Source: Trinickia soli (GTDB lineage Bacteria > Pseudomonadota > Gammaproteobacteria > Burkholderiales > Burkholderiaceae). Taken from it: DNA of 64,000 nucleotides. Every line of letters begins with the position of its first letter. The stretch's first letter is position 1. The notes beneath the pieces are model-generated. The model was not told where the DNA came from. It searched no databases and saw nothing but the letters and a program-made list of their open reading frames with translations. The stretch is from positions 62,001 to 126,000 of the forward strand of contig NZ_PNYB01000003.1 of NCBI RefSeq assembly GCF_002879855.1, read 5' to 3'. Below are positions 46,870-56,057 of this stretch, in pieces. The translations under genes and the position numbers were made by a program.

Positions 46870-48769
46870 AGCTGTTTCGGTACCCGGCGCACGCCAGCAC
46901 GCCGATGGTCCGCGCCTGCTCGCCGACATCGGCGGCACCAACGCGCGCTTCGCGCTCGAAACGGAACCCGGGGAGATTTCGCAGATCCGCGTCTACCCGT
47001 GCGCCGAGTATCCGACGATCGAAGACGTGCTGAAGAAGTATCTGAAAGACACGAAGATCGGCCACGTCAATCACGCGGCGATCGCGATCGCGAACCCCGT
47101 CGACGGCGATCAGGTCAGCATGACGAACTTCAAGTGGGCGTTTTCGATCGAGGCGACGCGACGCGCGCTCGGGTTCGATACGCTCCTGGTCGTCAACGAC
47201 TTCACCGCGCTCGCGATGGCGCTGCCGGGCCTGACCGACGCCCAGCGGGTTCAAGTGGGCGGCGGCACGCGCCGGCAGAACAGCGTGATCGGGCTGCTTG
47301 GCCCCGGGACGGGCCTGGGCGTCTCCGGTTTGATTCCCGCAGACGACCGCTGGATCGCGCTCGGCAGCGAAGGCGGACACGCGAGCTTCGCACCGATGGA
47401 CGAGCGCGAAGATCTCGTCTTGCAGTACGCGCGCAAGAAGTGGCCGCATGTTTCGTTCGAACGCGTGGCCGCGGGGCCCGGCATCGAATTGATCTACCGC
47501 GCGCTGGCGGCACGGGACAAGAAGCGCGTGGCCCCCTCGGTGGATCCGGCCGAAGTGGTCAACCGCGCGCATGCCGGCGAAGCGCTCGCGCTGGAGGCCG
47601 TCGATTGCTTCTGCGGCATTCTCGGTACGTTCGCCGGCAATCTGGCGGTGACGCTTGGTGCGCTCGGCGGTATTTATATAGGCGGCGGCGTCGCACTGAA
47701 GCTCGGCGATCTGTTCATGCGCTCCTCGTTCCGCCAGCGCTTCGAAGCGAAGGGGCGGTTCGAAGCGTATCTGGCCAATGTGCCGACCTACCTGATCACG
47801 GCGGAATATCCGGCGTTTCTCGGCGTCTCGGCCATTCTCGCCGAACAGCTGTCGAACCGCGGCGGCGGCGGCTCGTCGGCCGTGTTCGAGCGGATTCGCC
47901 AGATGCGCGATGCGCTGACGCCCGCCGAGCGCCGCGTAGCCGATCTCGCGCTGAACCATCCGCGCTCGATCATCAGCGATCCGATCGTCGACATCGCGCG
48001 CAAAGCCGACGTGAGCCAGCCTACCGTGATTCGCTTCTGCCGCTCGCTCGGCTGCCAGGGGTTGTCCGACTTCAAGCTCAAGCTCGCAACGGGGTTGACC
48101 GGCACGATCCCCGTCAGTCACAGCCAGGTTCATCTGGGCGACACGGCAACCGATTTCGGGGCGAAGGTGCTCGACAACACGGTCTCGGCCATCCTGCAGC
48201 TGCGCGAGCATCTGAACTTCGAGCACGTGGAGACCGCGATCGAATTGCTCAACGGCGCGCGGCGTATCGAGTTCTACGGGCTTGGCAATTCGAACATCGT
48301 CGCGCAGGATGCGCATTACAAGTTCTTCCGCTTCGGCATTCCGACGATCGCCTACGGCGATCTCTATATGCAGGCGGCGTCGGCCGCATTGCTCGGCAAG
48401 GGCGACGTGATCGTGGCCGTCTCGAAGTCGGGGCGCGCCCCGGAACTGCTGCGCGTGCTGGAAGTCGCGATGCAGGCCGGCGCGAAGGTGATCGCGATCA
48501 CGTCGAGCAATACGCCGCTCGCCAAGCGCGCGACGGTCGCGCTCGAAACCGACCACATCGAGATTCGCGAGTCGCAGCTCTCGATGATCTCGCGCATCCT
48601 GCACCTCGTCATGATCGACATCCTGGCCGTGGGTGTGGCGATTCGCCGGGCGGAGCCGACGACGGAAATGACCCAGGCCGTCGCCAAGGCGCGCTCGGCA
48701 TCCACCGACGAAACGACGGCCGTGCTCGATTGGCTCAGTCACGGCGCGGCCTCTTCCGCCGCGGATTGA
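46847..48769 (+). CDS. glk-hexR: Bifunctional glucokinase / HexR (RpiR-family) regulator
   Basis: 640 aa. Residues ~20-340 are an E. coli-type glucokinase: [39 protein letters not shown], and [11 protein letters not shown]. After a Gly/Ser linker (~343-349) comes HexR: RpiR HTH (~350-425, [23 protein letters not shown]) and a SIS sugar-phosphate domain (~470-605, [20 protein letters not shown] and [20 protein letters not shown]). HexR of this type is relieved by 2-keto-3-deoxy-6-phosphogluconate. The fusion is known in Burkholderia and ties the kinase to control of its own operon through the upstream palindrome. Confidence 0.97.
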   Translation: MSTGLQNKAVSVPGARQHADGPRLLADIGGTNARFALETEPGEISQIRVYPCAEYPTIEDVLKKYLKDTKIGHVNHAAIAIANPVDGDQVSMTNFKWAFSIEATRRALGFDTLLVVNDFTALAMALPGLTDAQRVQVGGGTRRQNSVIGLLGPGTGLGVSGLIPADDRWIALGSEGGHASFAPMDEREDLVLQYARKKWPHVSFERVAAGPGIELIYRALAARDKKRVAPSVDPAEVVNRAHAGEALALEAVDCFCGILGTFAGNLAVTLGALGGIYIGGGVALKLGDLFMRSSFRQRFEAKGRFEAYLANVPTYLITAEYPAFLGVSAILAEQLSNRGGGGSSAVFERIRQMRDALTPAERRVADLALNHPRSIISDPIVDIARKADVSQPTVIRFCRSLGCQGLSDFKLKLATGLTGTIPVSHSQVHLGDTATDFGAKVLDNTVSAILQLREHLNFEHVETAIELLNGARRIEFYGLGNSNIVAQDAHYKFFRFGIPTIAYGDLYMQAASAALLGKGDVIVAVSKSGRAPELLRVLEVAMQAGAKVIAITSSNTPLAKRATVALETDHIEIRESQLSMISRILHLVMIDILAVGVAIRRAEPTTEMTQAVAKARSASTDETTAVLDWLSHGAASSAAD

Positions 48770-48837
48770 TGCGGTTCAGCGCCGGGCAACGAAAACGCCT
48801 AACCGGCGCGGCGCCGACGCAGACAATCGGCAAACAG

Positions 48838-48868
48838 CCCGCGTCCGCCGCCAGGCGGCGCGGGTTTT
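48838..48868 (+). terminator. Intrinsic terminator of the zwf operon
   Basis: GC-rich hairpin with outer arms CCCGCG (48838-48843) and CGCGGG (48859-48864), an inner GCCGCC/GGCGGC stem, then TTTTATTT. Located ~70 bases after the glk/hexR stop. Confidence 0.85.
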
Positions 48869-49334
48869 ATTTGTCTCCGGGATGTTTCCCGCCCCCCATA
48901 CCGTCTTGCCGAATCCGCACTTTCGTATGCGGCAGCGGGGCTCGCAAGGGCTCGGCAGCGACGCCGCGTCGCGACGTCGCACCAAAACGTCGACTTTTCT
49001 TCAACGTATTCGCAACATTGGTGCGACAAAAAATGTCGCACCGATGCAACACTTCGCATCGCTAATTAAGCGTTCGCTTTCATTCATTCCCTTATCTGGC
49101 AAGGGCCCGAGACTTTCCGTCTCCGACATAGTCCTTTGCGGAACGCGAAACAATCGTCGGCAACTAGTGTTTCTACTAATGAGGGTCCGGAGGCCAGATG
49201 CCTAGTATGCCCTCGACTGCCTGGACCCTGCGGCGGCACCGAAACACCCAAAAGGTGAATGGGTCCGCGGCAACGAAATTAACCAATCCGGGTTGCTCAT
49301 ACTGCAACTCTCTCTTCGTCTCGGAGACCATTTG
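48869..49334. other. Long leader/promoter region of the porin gene
   Basis: About 465 bases without a supportable gene. It contains a strong hairpin, GGTGCGACA (49020-49028)/TGTCGCACC (49034-49042) with an AAAAA loop, and a second copy of GTCGCACC at 48976-48983 beside the palindrome GTCGCGAC (48968-48975). These repeats could be operator half-sites for a porin regulator or part of a small RNA. Confidence 0.5.
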
Positions 49335-50453
49335 ATGAAAAAATCGCTTCTCGCACTCGCAGTGACTGGCGCCTTCGCTGCACCGGCGTTCGCACAAAAC
49401 AGCGTCACGTTGTACGGCATCGTCGACATCGGCATCAACTACATCAACAACGCGGGCGGCCACGCTGCATGGAAGATGCAAGACGGTTTCCTCCAAGGCA
49501 GCCGCTGGGGCTTGAAGGGTTCTGAAGATCTGGGCGGCGGTACGAAGGCCATCTTCCAATTGGAAAACGGCTTCCACCCGACGAACGGTGGCCTCGGCCA
49601 AGGTAGTCGTGAATTCGGCCGTCAAGCCTATGTCGGTCTGACGAACGACCAGTTCGGTACGTTGACTCTCGGCCGTCAATATGACCCGGTCGTCGACAAC
49701 GCACAACCTACGACGTTCAACGGCCAGTGGGGCGCATTGTTCTCGCACCCGGGCGACATCGACAACACGGATAACGCCTTCCGTGTGAACAACGCAGTCA
49801 AGTACGTTTCGCCGCGCTTCGGTGGCGTTCAAGGCGAACTGTTCTACGCATTCGGCGGCGTGGCTGGTGCGTTCGGCGCACAAAGCACGATCGGCGCTGG
49901 CTTGAACTACTCGGGCGGCCCGCTGTACATCGGCGCTGGCTACTTCTACGCACGTAACCCGGGCGCAGCTACGAACTCGACGATTGGCAACGACTCCAAC
50001 CTCGGCAGCGGCGGCATCTGGAGCTTCGTGGGTACGCCCCGCAACATGCAGTCGATCAGCGGCGGTGCAACGTACGAGTTCGGCCCGGCTAAGTTCGGCG
50101 TCAACGTTTCGGACGTTCGTTTCAACGACGCTCTCGTTGTCGGCGACACGACCCGCTTCGACAGCTATGAAGCGTGGGGCAACTACAGCCTGACGCCGGC
50201 TACGACGCTGGGCGCCGGCTACACGTATACGACGGGCAAGGTCGACGCTGCCAACGTGAAGCCGAAGTACGGTCAGTTCAACTTGGTGGCAGATTACCGC
50301 TTGTCGAAGCGCACGGACGTCTACGCGCAAGGCGCGTGGAATCACTCGATGAAGGCCGGCGTGACGGCTGACATCTACGCTGCCCTGCTCGGCGGCGCAA
50401 GCACAACGAGCAACCAAGTTGTTGCTCGCGTCGGCATCCGCCACAAGTTCTAA
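49335..50453 (+). CDS. Gram-negative trimeric porin (Burkholderia OmpC-like)
   Basis: 372 aa, 20-residue signal peptide ([19 protein letters not shown], cleaved before QNS). The mature protein starts [20 protein letters not shown], shows the [20 protein letters not shown] strand and loop, and ends VGIRHKF with terminal Phe for outer-membrane assembly. A 16-stranded general-diffusion barrel. Codon choice (GTT, GCT, CGT with AAC) is more biased than in neighbouring genes, consistent with very high expression. A good terminator follows. Confidence 0.95.
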   Translation: MKKSLLALAVTGAFAAPAFAQNSVTLYGIVDIGINYINNAGGHAAWKMQDGFLQGSRWGLKGSEDLGGGTKAIFQLENGFHPTNGGLGQGSREFGRQAYVGLTNDQFGTLTLGRQYDPVVDNAQPTTFNGQWGALFSHPGDIDNTDNAFRVNNAVKYVSPRFGGVQGELFYAFGGVAGAFGAQSTIGAGLNYSGGPLYIGAGYFYARNPGAATNSTIGNDSNLGSGGIWSFVGTPRNMQSISGGATYEFGPAKFGVNVSDVRFNDALVVGDTTRFDSYEAWGNYSLTPATTLGAGYTYTTGKVDAANVKPKYGQFNLVADYRLSKRTDVYAQGAWNHSMKAGVTADIYAALLGGASTTSNQVVARVGIRHKF

Positions 50454-50517
50454 GCACAACAACCTGTCGTCCGGCCGGGTTTCGGCCCGCCGGAGCAAGG
50501 GTTGGAGCAGTACCCTC

Positions 50518-50544
50518 AAAGCGCCCCTCGTGGGCGCTTTTTTT
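50518..50544 (+). terminator. Intrinsic terminator of the porin gene
   Basis: Perfect 9-bp hairpin AAAGCGCCC (50518-50526)/GGGCGCTTT (50532-50540), 5-base loop, with the T-tract continuing to 50544. Because the A-run and T-run are symmetrical, it may work in both directions. Confidence 0.92.
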
Positions 50545-50680
50545 ATTCGCGCGCCACCGCGCAGCTGGCTGGCCATTCGGCCGAGGGCCCGGCAGCCCTG
50601 CTTTCGGTACAATTGGCGCCATCCTACCGGTCGGGCTCCCCGCCCGTGCAAGCCGGTCCATCGTCGAACCGATCTCGCCC

Positions 50681-51964
50681 ATGTCCAGCAACCAAGCTCT
50701 ATTCGAACGCGCGCAGCAAACCATTCCCGGCGGCGTCAATTCGCCCGTGCGCGCCTTTCGCTCCGTTGGCGGCACCCCGCGTTTCGTCAAACGTGCGCAA
50801 GGCCCCTACTTCTGGGACGCCGAAGGCACGCGTTACATCGACTACATCGGCTCATGGGGCCCGATGATCGTCGGCCACGTTCACCCCGAAGTGCTCGAAG
50901 CCGTTCAGCGCGTGCTCGTCGACGGCTTCTCATTCGGCGCGCCGACCGAAGCCGAGATCGAAATCGCCGAAGAAATCTGCAAGCTGATGCCGTCGGTCGA
51001 AAAAGTGCGGCTCGTGTCCAGCGGCACCGAAGCGACGATGAGCGCGCTGCGCCTCGCGCGCGGCTTCACGCAGCGCAATCGCATCGTCAAATTCGAGGGC
51101 TGCTACCATGGCCACGCCGACAGCCTGCTCGTCAAAGCCGGCTCGGGCCTGCTGACGTTCGGCAATCCCACGTCGGCCGGTGTGCCGTCCGATATCACCA
51201 AGCACACCACGGTGCTCGAATACAACAACACGCAAGCGCTGGAAGAAGCGTTCGCCGCCTTCGGCGATGAGATTGCGGCGGTCATCGTCGAGCCCGTCGC
51301 CGGCAACATGAACCTCGTGCGGGGCAACCCGGAATTCCTGCAAGCGCTGCGGCGTCTCTGCACGCAGCACGGCGCCGTCTTGATTTTCGACGAGGTCATG
51401 TGCGGCTTTCGCGTCGCGCTCGGCGGCGCTCAGGCGCTGTACGACATCACGCCGGATCTCACCTGCCTGGGCAAGGTCATCGGCGGCGGCATGCCGGCGG
51501 CGGCATTCGGCGGCAGGCAGGACATCATGTCGCTGCTTGCACCCGAAGGCGCCGTCTATCAGGCGGGCACGCTGTCGGGCAACCCGATCGCCGTCGCGGC
51601 GGGATTGAAGACGCTCGAACTCATCCAAGCGCCCGGTTTCTACGAGCGCCTGACGGCGCAGACGGCCCGGCTCACGAGTGGCCTGACAGCCGCCGCGCAC
51701 GAAGCGGGCGTGGCGTTCTGCGCCGACGCCGTGGGCGGCATGTTCGGCCTCTACTTCACCGCGCAGGTGCCCGCGAGCTTTGCCGACGTCTCGCGCAGCG
51801 ATATCGCCCGCTTCAACACGTTCTTTCATCAGATGCTCGACGCGGGCGTGTATTTCGCTCCTTCCGCCTATGAGGCCGGCTTCGTATCGAGCACGCATGA
51901 CGACGCCGTCATCGATGCCACGATCGAAGCGGCACGCCGCGCATTTGCGGCGCGCGCCTCCTAA
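50681..51964 (+). CDS. hemL: Glutamate-1-semialdehyde 2,1-aminomutase
   Basis: 427 aa. PLP enzyme making 5-aminolevulinate for tetrapyrrole synthesis. Starts [23 protein letters not shown] Lys265 in [35 protein letters not shown] and [11 protein letters not shown] as expected for the class III fold. Followed at 15 bases by ribD, a linkage usual in Burkholderiaceae. Confidence 0.97.
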   Translation: MSSNQALFERAQQTIPGGVNSPVRAFRSVGGTPRFVKRAQGPYFWDAEGTRYIDYIGSWGPMIVGHVHPEVLEAVQRVLVDGFSFGAPTEAEIEIAEEICKLMPSVEKVRLVSSGTEATMSALRLARGFTQRNRIVKFEGCYHGHADSLLVKAGSGLLTFGNPTSAGVPSDITKHTTVLEYNNTQALEEAFAAFGDEIAAVIVEPVAGNMNLVRGNPEFLQALRRLCTQHGAVLIFDEVMCGFRVALGGAQALYDITPDLTCLGKVIGGGMPAAAFGGRQDIMSLLAPEGAVYQAGTLSGNPIAVAAGLKTLELIQAPGFYERLTAQTARLTSGLTAAAHEAGVAFCADAVGGMFGLYFTAQVPASFADVSRSDIARFNTFFHQMLDAGVYFAPSAYEAGFVSSTHDDAVIDATIEAARRAFAARAS

Positions 51965-51979
51965 GACCCCGGCGCGCCC

Positions 51980-53101
51980 ATGTTCTCCGAAGCCGACTTC
52001 ATCCATATGCAGCGCGCGCTGACGCTCGCCGCGCGCGGCATGTACACGACAACGCCGAACCCACGTGTAGGCTGCGTGCTCGTCAAAGACGGCGTGCCGA
52101 TCGGCGAAGGGTACACGCAGCCGGCCGGCCAGGATCACGCCGAGGTGCAGGCGCTCAAGGATGCCCGCAGGCGCGGCCACGACCCGCAAGGCGCGACGGC
52201 CTATGTCACGCTCGAACCGTGCAGCCACTTCGGCCGCACGCCGCCCTGCGTGCATGCGCTCATCGACGCGCGCGTGAAGCGTGTGATCGCGGCGATGGAA
52301 GATCCGAATCCGCAGGTGTCGGGGCGCGGCCTGTCGCGGCTGCGCGACGCCGGCATCGACGTGCGGTGCGACTTGCTCTCGAACGAAGCGCGCGAGTTAA
52401 ACATCGGGTTCGTCTCGCGCATGACGCGCGGACGTCCGTGGGTACGGATGAAAGTGGCGGCTTCGCTCGATGGCCGCACGGCGCTGCCGTCGGGCGAGAG
52501 CCAGTGGATCACGGGCGCCGCCGCGCGCGCCGACGGCCATGCATGGCGTGCGCGCGCCTGCGCAATCCTGACGGGCATCGGCACCGTGCGCGATGACGAT
52601 CCGCAGTTGACGGTGCGGGAGGTGGACACGCCGCGGCAGCCGCTGCGCGTGCTCATCGACAGCCGGCTCGATGTTCCGCTCACTGCACGGCTGCTGGACG
52701 GCACGCCGCCGCTCGTTTTCTGCGGACGCATCGATGAGCGCAATGCGGCGCATGCCGATGCCCTCGCTGCGCGCGGCGTCGAAATCGTGCCGCTTGCGAA
52801 CGCCCAGGGCAAGGTCGATTTGCCGGCGATGCTGAAGGCGTTGGCCGAGCGCGGCATCAACGAACTGCATGTGGAAGCCGGGCATCGGTTGAACGGCTCG
52901 CTGCTGCGCGAAGGTTGTGTCGACGAGTTGCTCGTGTACCTGGCGCCAAGCCTGCTGGGTGCCGGCTCGGCAGGTATGTTCGACCTGCCGGCGCCGGCCA
53001 CGTTGGACGCGCGCACGGCGCTCGTTTTTCATACGGTCGAACGTGTCGGCGACGACGTGCGCATCTTGGCGCGGCTGCTGCCGCCGCCGACAGCCAGATG
53101 A
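51980..53101 (+). CDS. ribD: Bifunctional riboflavin deaminase/reductase RibD
   Basis: 373 aa. N-terminal deaminase (1-~150) with zinc site His53-Ala-Glu55 and Cys81/Cys90 (PCSHFGRTPPC); C-terminal reductase (~155-370) with VRMKVAASLDGRTALPSGES and WITGAAARADGHAWRARACA, and ELHVEAGHRLNGSLL. Acts on 2,5-diamino-6-ribosylamino-pyrimidinone phosphate in the second and third steps of riboflavin synthesis. No FMN riboswitch is seen upstream. Confidence 0.96.
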   Translation: MFSEADFIHMQRALTLAARGMYTTTPNPRVGCVLVKDGVPIGEGYTQPAGQDHAEVQALKDARRRGHDPQGATAYVTLEPCSHFGRTPPCVHALIDARVKRVIAAMEDPNPQVSGRGLSRLRDAGIDVRCDLLSNEARELNIGFVSRMTRGRPWVRMKVAASLDGRTALPSGESQWITGAAARADGHAWRARACAILTGIGTVRDDDPQLTVREVDTPRQPLRVLIDSRLDVPLTARLLDGTPPLVFCGRIDERNAAHADALAARGVEIVPLANAQGKVDLPAMLKALAERGINELHVEAGHRLNGSLLREGCVDELLVYLAPSLLGAGSAGMFDLPAPATLDARTALVFHTVERVGDDVRILARLLPPPTAR

Positions 53102-53136
53102 ACTGAATGCATGAATAACTGAAAAGGACGCTCACG

Positions 53137-53766
53137 ATGTTTACCGGAATCGTCGCGGCTGTCGGCCGTATCGAAGCAGTGAAGCCGCTCGGCACGGATG
53201 AAGCCGCCGGCGTGCGTTTGACGATCGATGCGGGCGCGCTTGATTTGACCGACGTGGCGCTCGGCGACAGCATTGCGATCCAGGGCGCCTGCATGACGGT
53301 GGTCGAAAAGACGGCACGCACGTTCGATGTCGATGTCTCGCGGGAAAGCCTCAACTGCACGATCGGGCTCGCAGCGCCGGGCGACGTCAATCTCGAGAAG
53401 GCGCTGACGGCACACGAGCGCTTGGGCGGCCACATCGTCTCCGGGCATGTCGATGGGCTCGGCACGGTGGCTCGCTTCGCACCTGTCGGCGAGTCGCACG
53501 AATTGCGGATCGTCGCGCCGAAAGATATCGGCCGCTACCTCGCGTACAAGGGCTCAATTACGGTGAACGGCGTCAGCCTGACCGTCAACAGCGTTGACGA
53601 TGGCGACGACGGCTGCGAGTTCTCGATCAATCTGATTCCGCATACCGTCGAAGTGACGACGCTCAAGCACTTGAAGGCCGGCGATAAGGTCAATCTCGAA
53701 GTCGATTTGATTGCGCGGTATGTCGAAAGGATGTTGTCGACGGCGTCGACCATTCAGCGTAGCTGA
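53137..53766 (+). CDS. ribE: Riboflavin synthase alpha subunit
   Basis: 209 aa. Dismutates two 6,7-dimethyl-8-ribityllumazines to riboflavin. Starts FTGIVAAVGRIEAVKPL and has the duplicated lumazine-binding beta barrel: VALGDSIAIQGACMTVVE in the first half, GSITVNGVSLTVNSVDDGD in the second, with C-terminal DLIARYVERMLSTAS for trimerisation. Decayed sequence resembling its 3' third recurs at 55303-55471. The genes that usually follow (ribBA, ribH, nusB) are absent; accessory DNA follows instead. Confidence 0.96.
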   Translation: MFTGIVAAVGRIEAVKPLGTDEAAGVRLTIDAGALDLTDVALGDSIAIQGACMTVVEKTARTFDVDVSRESLNCTIGLAAPGDVNLEKALTAHERLGGHIVSGHVDGLGTVARFAPVGESHELRIVAPKDIGRYLAYKGSITVNGVSLTVNSVDDGDDGCEFSINLIPHTVEVTTLKHLKAGDKVNLEVDLIARYVERMLSTASTIQRS

Positions 53767-53896
53767 CCGCTGCGCGGAGCCTCGCAGCGTGAATATTTTT
53801 CGCTCTGAGACAAGTCGCTCATTTGCGACTCTGCAACTCTTGGGCACTTTGCACCCGGCACGTTGGGTTTTGGCCCTGCTGCCCACTCAAACCGAA

Positions 53897-54418
53897 CTAC
53901 GCCACGGCAACTCGCGATTGAGCGGCCACCCCTCCACCGCTCGCCAACTCTTTCAACGCCCGCTCCGGAGACACGGGGCCCTTGTAAAGGGGGCTACATG
54001 GCGTGTGCGCCAGTTTTAGCGACAGATCGATGAGTTCGTTCGGTTTGTCGTGGGCGCGGTAGGCTTCGGCGAGATGCGCAAACTCGGTCATGATGCCGAC
54101 AACGCTGCGATTTTGCGTCTTCGTGTATTTGACGCTGTGCATTTCGGACACCTCCGATTCGATGAACGGACGCGGTACGCCGTGCGCGGTCAATATATCC
54201 ACCAGTGCCTCAGGGAATCTGAGCGCTAAGCTTGCCGCCGGAGCCAACGGCATCAGCACCGGCAGTAGCGTCCGCTCACTCACGAGCATCGCAATGTGCG
54301 GCCTCCAGGACAAAACCGTTGCGTACCAGTTGCCCAGCTTCGTCGTGCCACTTCCGGCCTCGACGACGTCGGGTTTCAGACGCTGGAGCAGCTTTTGAGT
54401 GCAGCAAAGATACAGCAT
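53897..54418 (-). CDS. DUF6933-type protein
   Basis: 173 aa. Starts YLCCTQKLLQRLKPDVVEAG and has LGNWYATVLSWRPHIAMLVS, ERTLLPVLMPLAPAASLALR and SVKYTKTQNRSVVGIMTEFA, the pattern of DUF6933 proteins often found on mobile elements; function unknown. It has no signal peptide. It diverges from the tacA/tacT pair and lies in an islet inserted behind ribE. Confidence 0.75.
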   Translation of the reverse strand: MLYLCCTQKLLQRLKPDVVEAGSGTTKLGNWYATVLSWRPHIAMLVSERTLLPVLMPLAPAASLALRFPEALVDILTAHGVPRPFIESEVSEMHSVKYTKTQNRSVVGIMTEFAHLAEAYRAHDKPNELIDLSLKLAHTPCSPLYKGPVSPERALKELASGGGVAAQSRVAVA

Positions 54419-54449
54419 TGAAAAAGGGACCGTTCGTATATCGACAGAA

Positions 54450-54483
54450 GATGTACGCCTTTTGTGCTAACATGACGTACATC
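54450..54483. promoter_or_regulatory. Operator/promoter of the tacA-tacT pair
   Basis: Perfect 8-bp inverted repeat GATGTACG (54450-54457)/CGTACATC (54476-54483), 18-base spacer containing a -10-like TAACAT (54468-54473). Lies 14 bases upstream of tacA and between divergent genes. Toxin-antitoxin complexes with RHH antitoxins autorepress at such dyads; binding inferred. Confidence 0.65.
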
Positions 54484-54497
54484 TGAAGGAGAATTTC

Positions 54498-54773
54498 ATG
54501 AGCACATCGACCCGTTCCGCTCGCCTGGGTTTGCGGGCCACGCCACAGCAGGAAGCAGTGCTGCGCCGTGCAGCCGAGATCGCGCACAAATCAATGACCG
54601 ATTTTATTCTCGATAGCGCTTGCCAGGTTGCCGAACGAACTCTGCTTGACCAGCGTTTGTTCCTCGTAACGGAAAGCCAATCGCAGGCGCTGCTTGACAT
54701 GCTCGATCGTCCGACCCAAGACAATGCGGGCTTGAAGGAGTTGTTCTCCCGAACGGCGCCTTGGGAAAACTGA
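54498..54773 (+). CDS. DUF1778-family (TacA-type) antitoxin
   Basis: 91 aa after GAAGGAGAATTTC. N-terminal ribbon-helix-helix (about 5-50: ARLGLRATPQQEAVLRRAAE with IAHKSMTDFILDSACQVAE) and a C-terminal toxin-wrapping tail (LLDMLDRPTQDNAGLKELFS). Its stop overlaps the toxin start by one base (TGATG). TacA-type antitoxins neutralise GNAT toxins and repress their operon. Confidence 0.92.
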   Translation: MSTSTRSARLGLRATPQQEAVLRRAAEIAHKSMTDFILDSACQVAERTLLDQRLFLVTESQSQALLDMLDRPTQDNAGLKELFSRTAPWEN

Positions 54774-55294
54774 TGTCGCTGTCCGCACTGCAAGCACTAG
54801 GCTCCAACCATGTATTGGAGGACTTCGATTGCGGCAAGCCCGGGCTGAATGACTGGCTCCTGCGCCATGCACGGCAGGCGCAAGCTAGTGGCTCGGCCAA
54901 GACCTACGTCGTTACCGAAGATCAACGCCTGGTTGGATACTACAGCCTAGCGGTTGGACAAATCGATACGATTGAGGCACCCGATCGAGTCCGCAAAGGG
55001 ATGGGAGCCTATCCAATCCCTGTGGTCATCCTTGCTCGGCTGGCGGTGGCAATGCAGGACCATGGTCGTGGTGTCGGAATTGGCATGCTGCAAGACGCAA
55101 TCCGGCGTACAGTGGCCATCGCCGAACAAGTCGGCGTTCGCGCGCTGCTGACACACCCGATCGATGAGGATGCAGCTCGGTTTTATTTGCGTTTCGGATT
55201 TGAAGCTTCACCGGTGCGAGAGCAGCAATTGCTGCTATTGCTCAAGGACGCTCGTCGACTACTCATGCCTGCCGCATCGGGCAAACAGGCGTAG
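54773..55294 (+). CDS. GNAT toxin of the TacT/AtaT type
   Basis: 173 aa from ATG 54773. GNAT fold with FDCGKPGLNDWLLRHARQAQ at the start, acetyl-CoA loop in QDHGRGVGIGMLQDAI, and the C-terminal DEDAARFYLRFGFEASP with the usual catalytic-region Tyr. TacT toxins acetylate the amino group of aminoacyl-tRNA and stop translation. The fold, size and fused TGATG junction with a DUF1778 antitoxin make the call strong; which tRNA is modified is unknown. Confidence 0.9.
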   Translation: MSLSALQALGSNHVLEDFDCGKPGLNDWLLRHARQAQASGSAKTYVVTEDQRLVGYYSLAVGQIDTIEAPDRVRKGMGAYPIPVVILARLAVAMQDHGRGVGIGMLQDAIRRTVAIAEQVGVRALLTHPIDEDAARFYLRFGFEASPVREQQLLLLLKDARRLLMPAASGKQA

Positions 55295-55302
55295 GGATCG
55301 TC

Positions 55303-55471
55303 TATCGATGTCTCGCTACAGCTCGCGTGACATGACGGTGTTTCTGACGGTATACGCAAACGCGGCCAAATCACCCACCTTGCGGGACAAGCATCTCCGG
55401 CCGAGCTCAACATAATTGCGCGGTATGTGGAAAGGATGCTGTCATCGGCGTCCCCCAAGGGACGCTCGTAA
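55303..55471 (+). pseudogene. Decayed copy of the ribE 3' end
   Basis: The last 29 in-frame codons (55382-55471) read AGQASPAELNIIARYVERML then SSASPKGRS and stop, closely matching the RibE C-terminus (DLIARYVERMLSTAS). Upstream, 55303-55350 still resembles the GRYLAYKGSITV-GVSLTV part of ribE at nucleotide level, with deletions and frame loss. It is the displaced or donor-derived 3' end of a riboflavin synthase gene, bounding the DUF6933/TacAT islet on its right. Confidence 0.75.
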
Positions 55472-55559
55472 CGGGTTAAACCAGCGCGAGCTTCGAGTTT
55501 TAGCAACCACCTACCCAAAGGACAAGGATTGAACGACTCTCCAACAGTTCGTGTTTAGG

Positions 55560-55800
55560 GACGGAAAGGTGGCCATCCCGTTCGCGACGCCGACACAACG
55601 CCAGGGATTAGCGAACTGGCGCGTTTGCGCGCCGAAAATGCACGGCTCCGTGCCGTGCTCGATGCGCACGGCATCGACTTCCAACGGTCGTTGGCCGAGC
55701 CAGCAGCCCCGCCGCAGACGGAGGTGTGCCGACTTAGTACGGACGAGAAAGTCGCTTTGTTTCGCCGGCTGTTTCAGGGTGCTGTCCGCACTGTAAACAC
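55560..55800 (+). pseudogene. TOTE-system primase gene relic
   Basis: Open frame without a start codon, beginning after a TAG at 55555. It encodes ISELARLRAENARLRAVLDA, a Leu-zipper-like coiled coil, followed after a variable linker by LSTDEKVALFRRLFQG. This pairing of coiled coil plus S-T-x-E-K-V-A-L-F-R-x-L-F-x-G is the N-terminus of archaeo-eukaryotic primase proteins of TOTE conflict systems. Homology stops abruptly at about 55781; the primase core and helicase are absent. Confidence 0.7.
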
Positions 55801-56057
55801 CATGCGCCGAACTTGTGTTGGGAGGCTTCGCGTGCGCACATATCGGAATTCGGAATAAGGCAAGACCAAGCCAACGCGCAGGCCGCCCCTCTGATCCGAC
55901 TAGTCGCCAAGCACCCGGAAACACTTCGGATGCTGGAAACGCTCTGGTCAGGGGCCGGCGATAGGCACCGAATGCCAATGGGACGGTCCACCATCAGCGG
56001 CGAAACACATTTCTGTTAGCTATAATGCGCATAAATTCCCACATTCAAGGGAGGAGT
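55801..56057. other. Gene-poor junction with the ccdAB promoter
   Basis: Between the TOTE relic and ccdA. A short frame (AAPLIRLVAKHPETLRMLET) may be another gene fragment but is too short to name. A perfect TATAAT (56021-56026) lies 31 bases upstream of the ccdA start and is the likely -10 element; I see no good -35, so repression or activation may matter. Confidence 0.5.

Noticed and set aside
46838-48742. Minus-strand frame of ~630 codons opposite glk/hexR.
   Set aside because: Antisense shadow; Arg/His/Asp-rich composition, no recognisable domain, and the plus-strand fusion is certain.
50454-51979. Search for an FMN riboswitch ahead of hemL-ribD-ribE.
   Set aside because: The short upstream gaps contain no RFN-element pattern that I can see; the first gap is mostly the porin terminator.
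55813-56019. Short frame with AAPLIRLVAKHPETLRMLET before ccdA.
   Set aside because: Reads like a helical protein fragment but is too short and unsupported to be called a gene.
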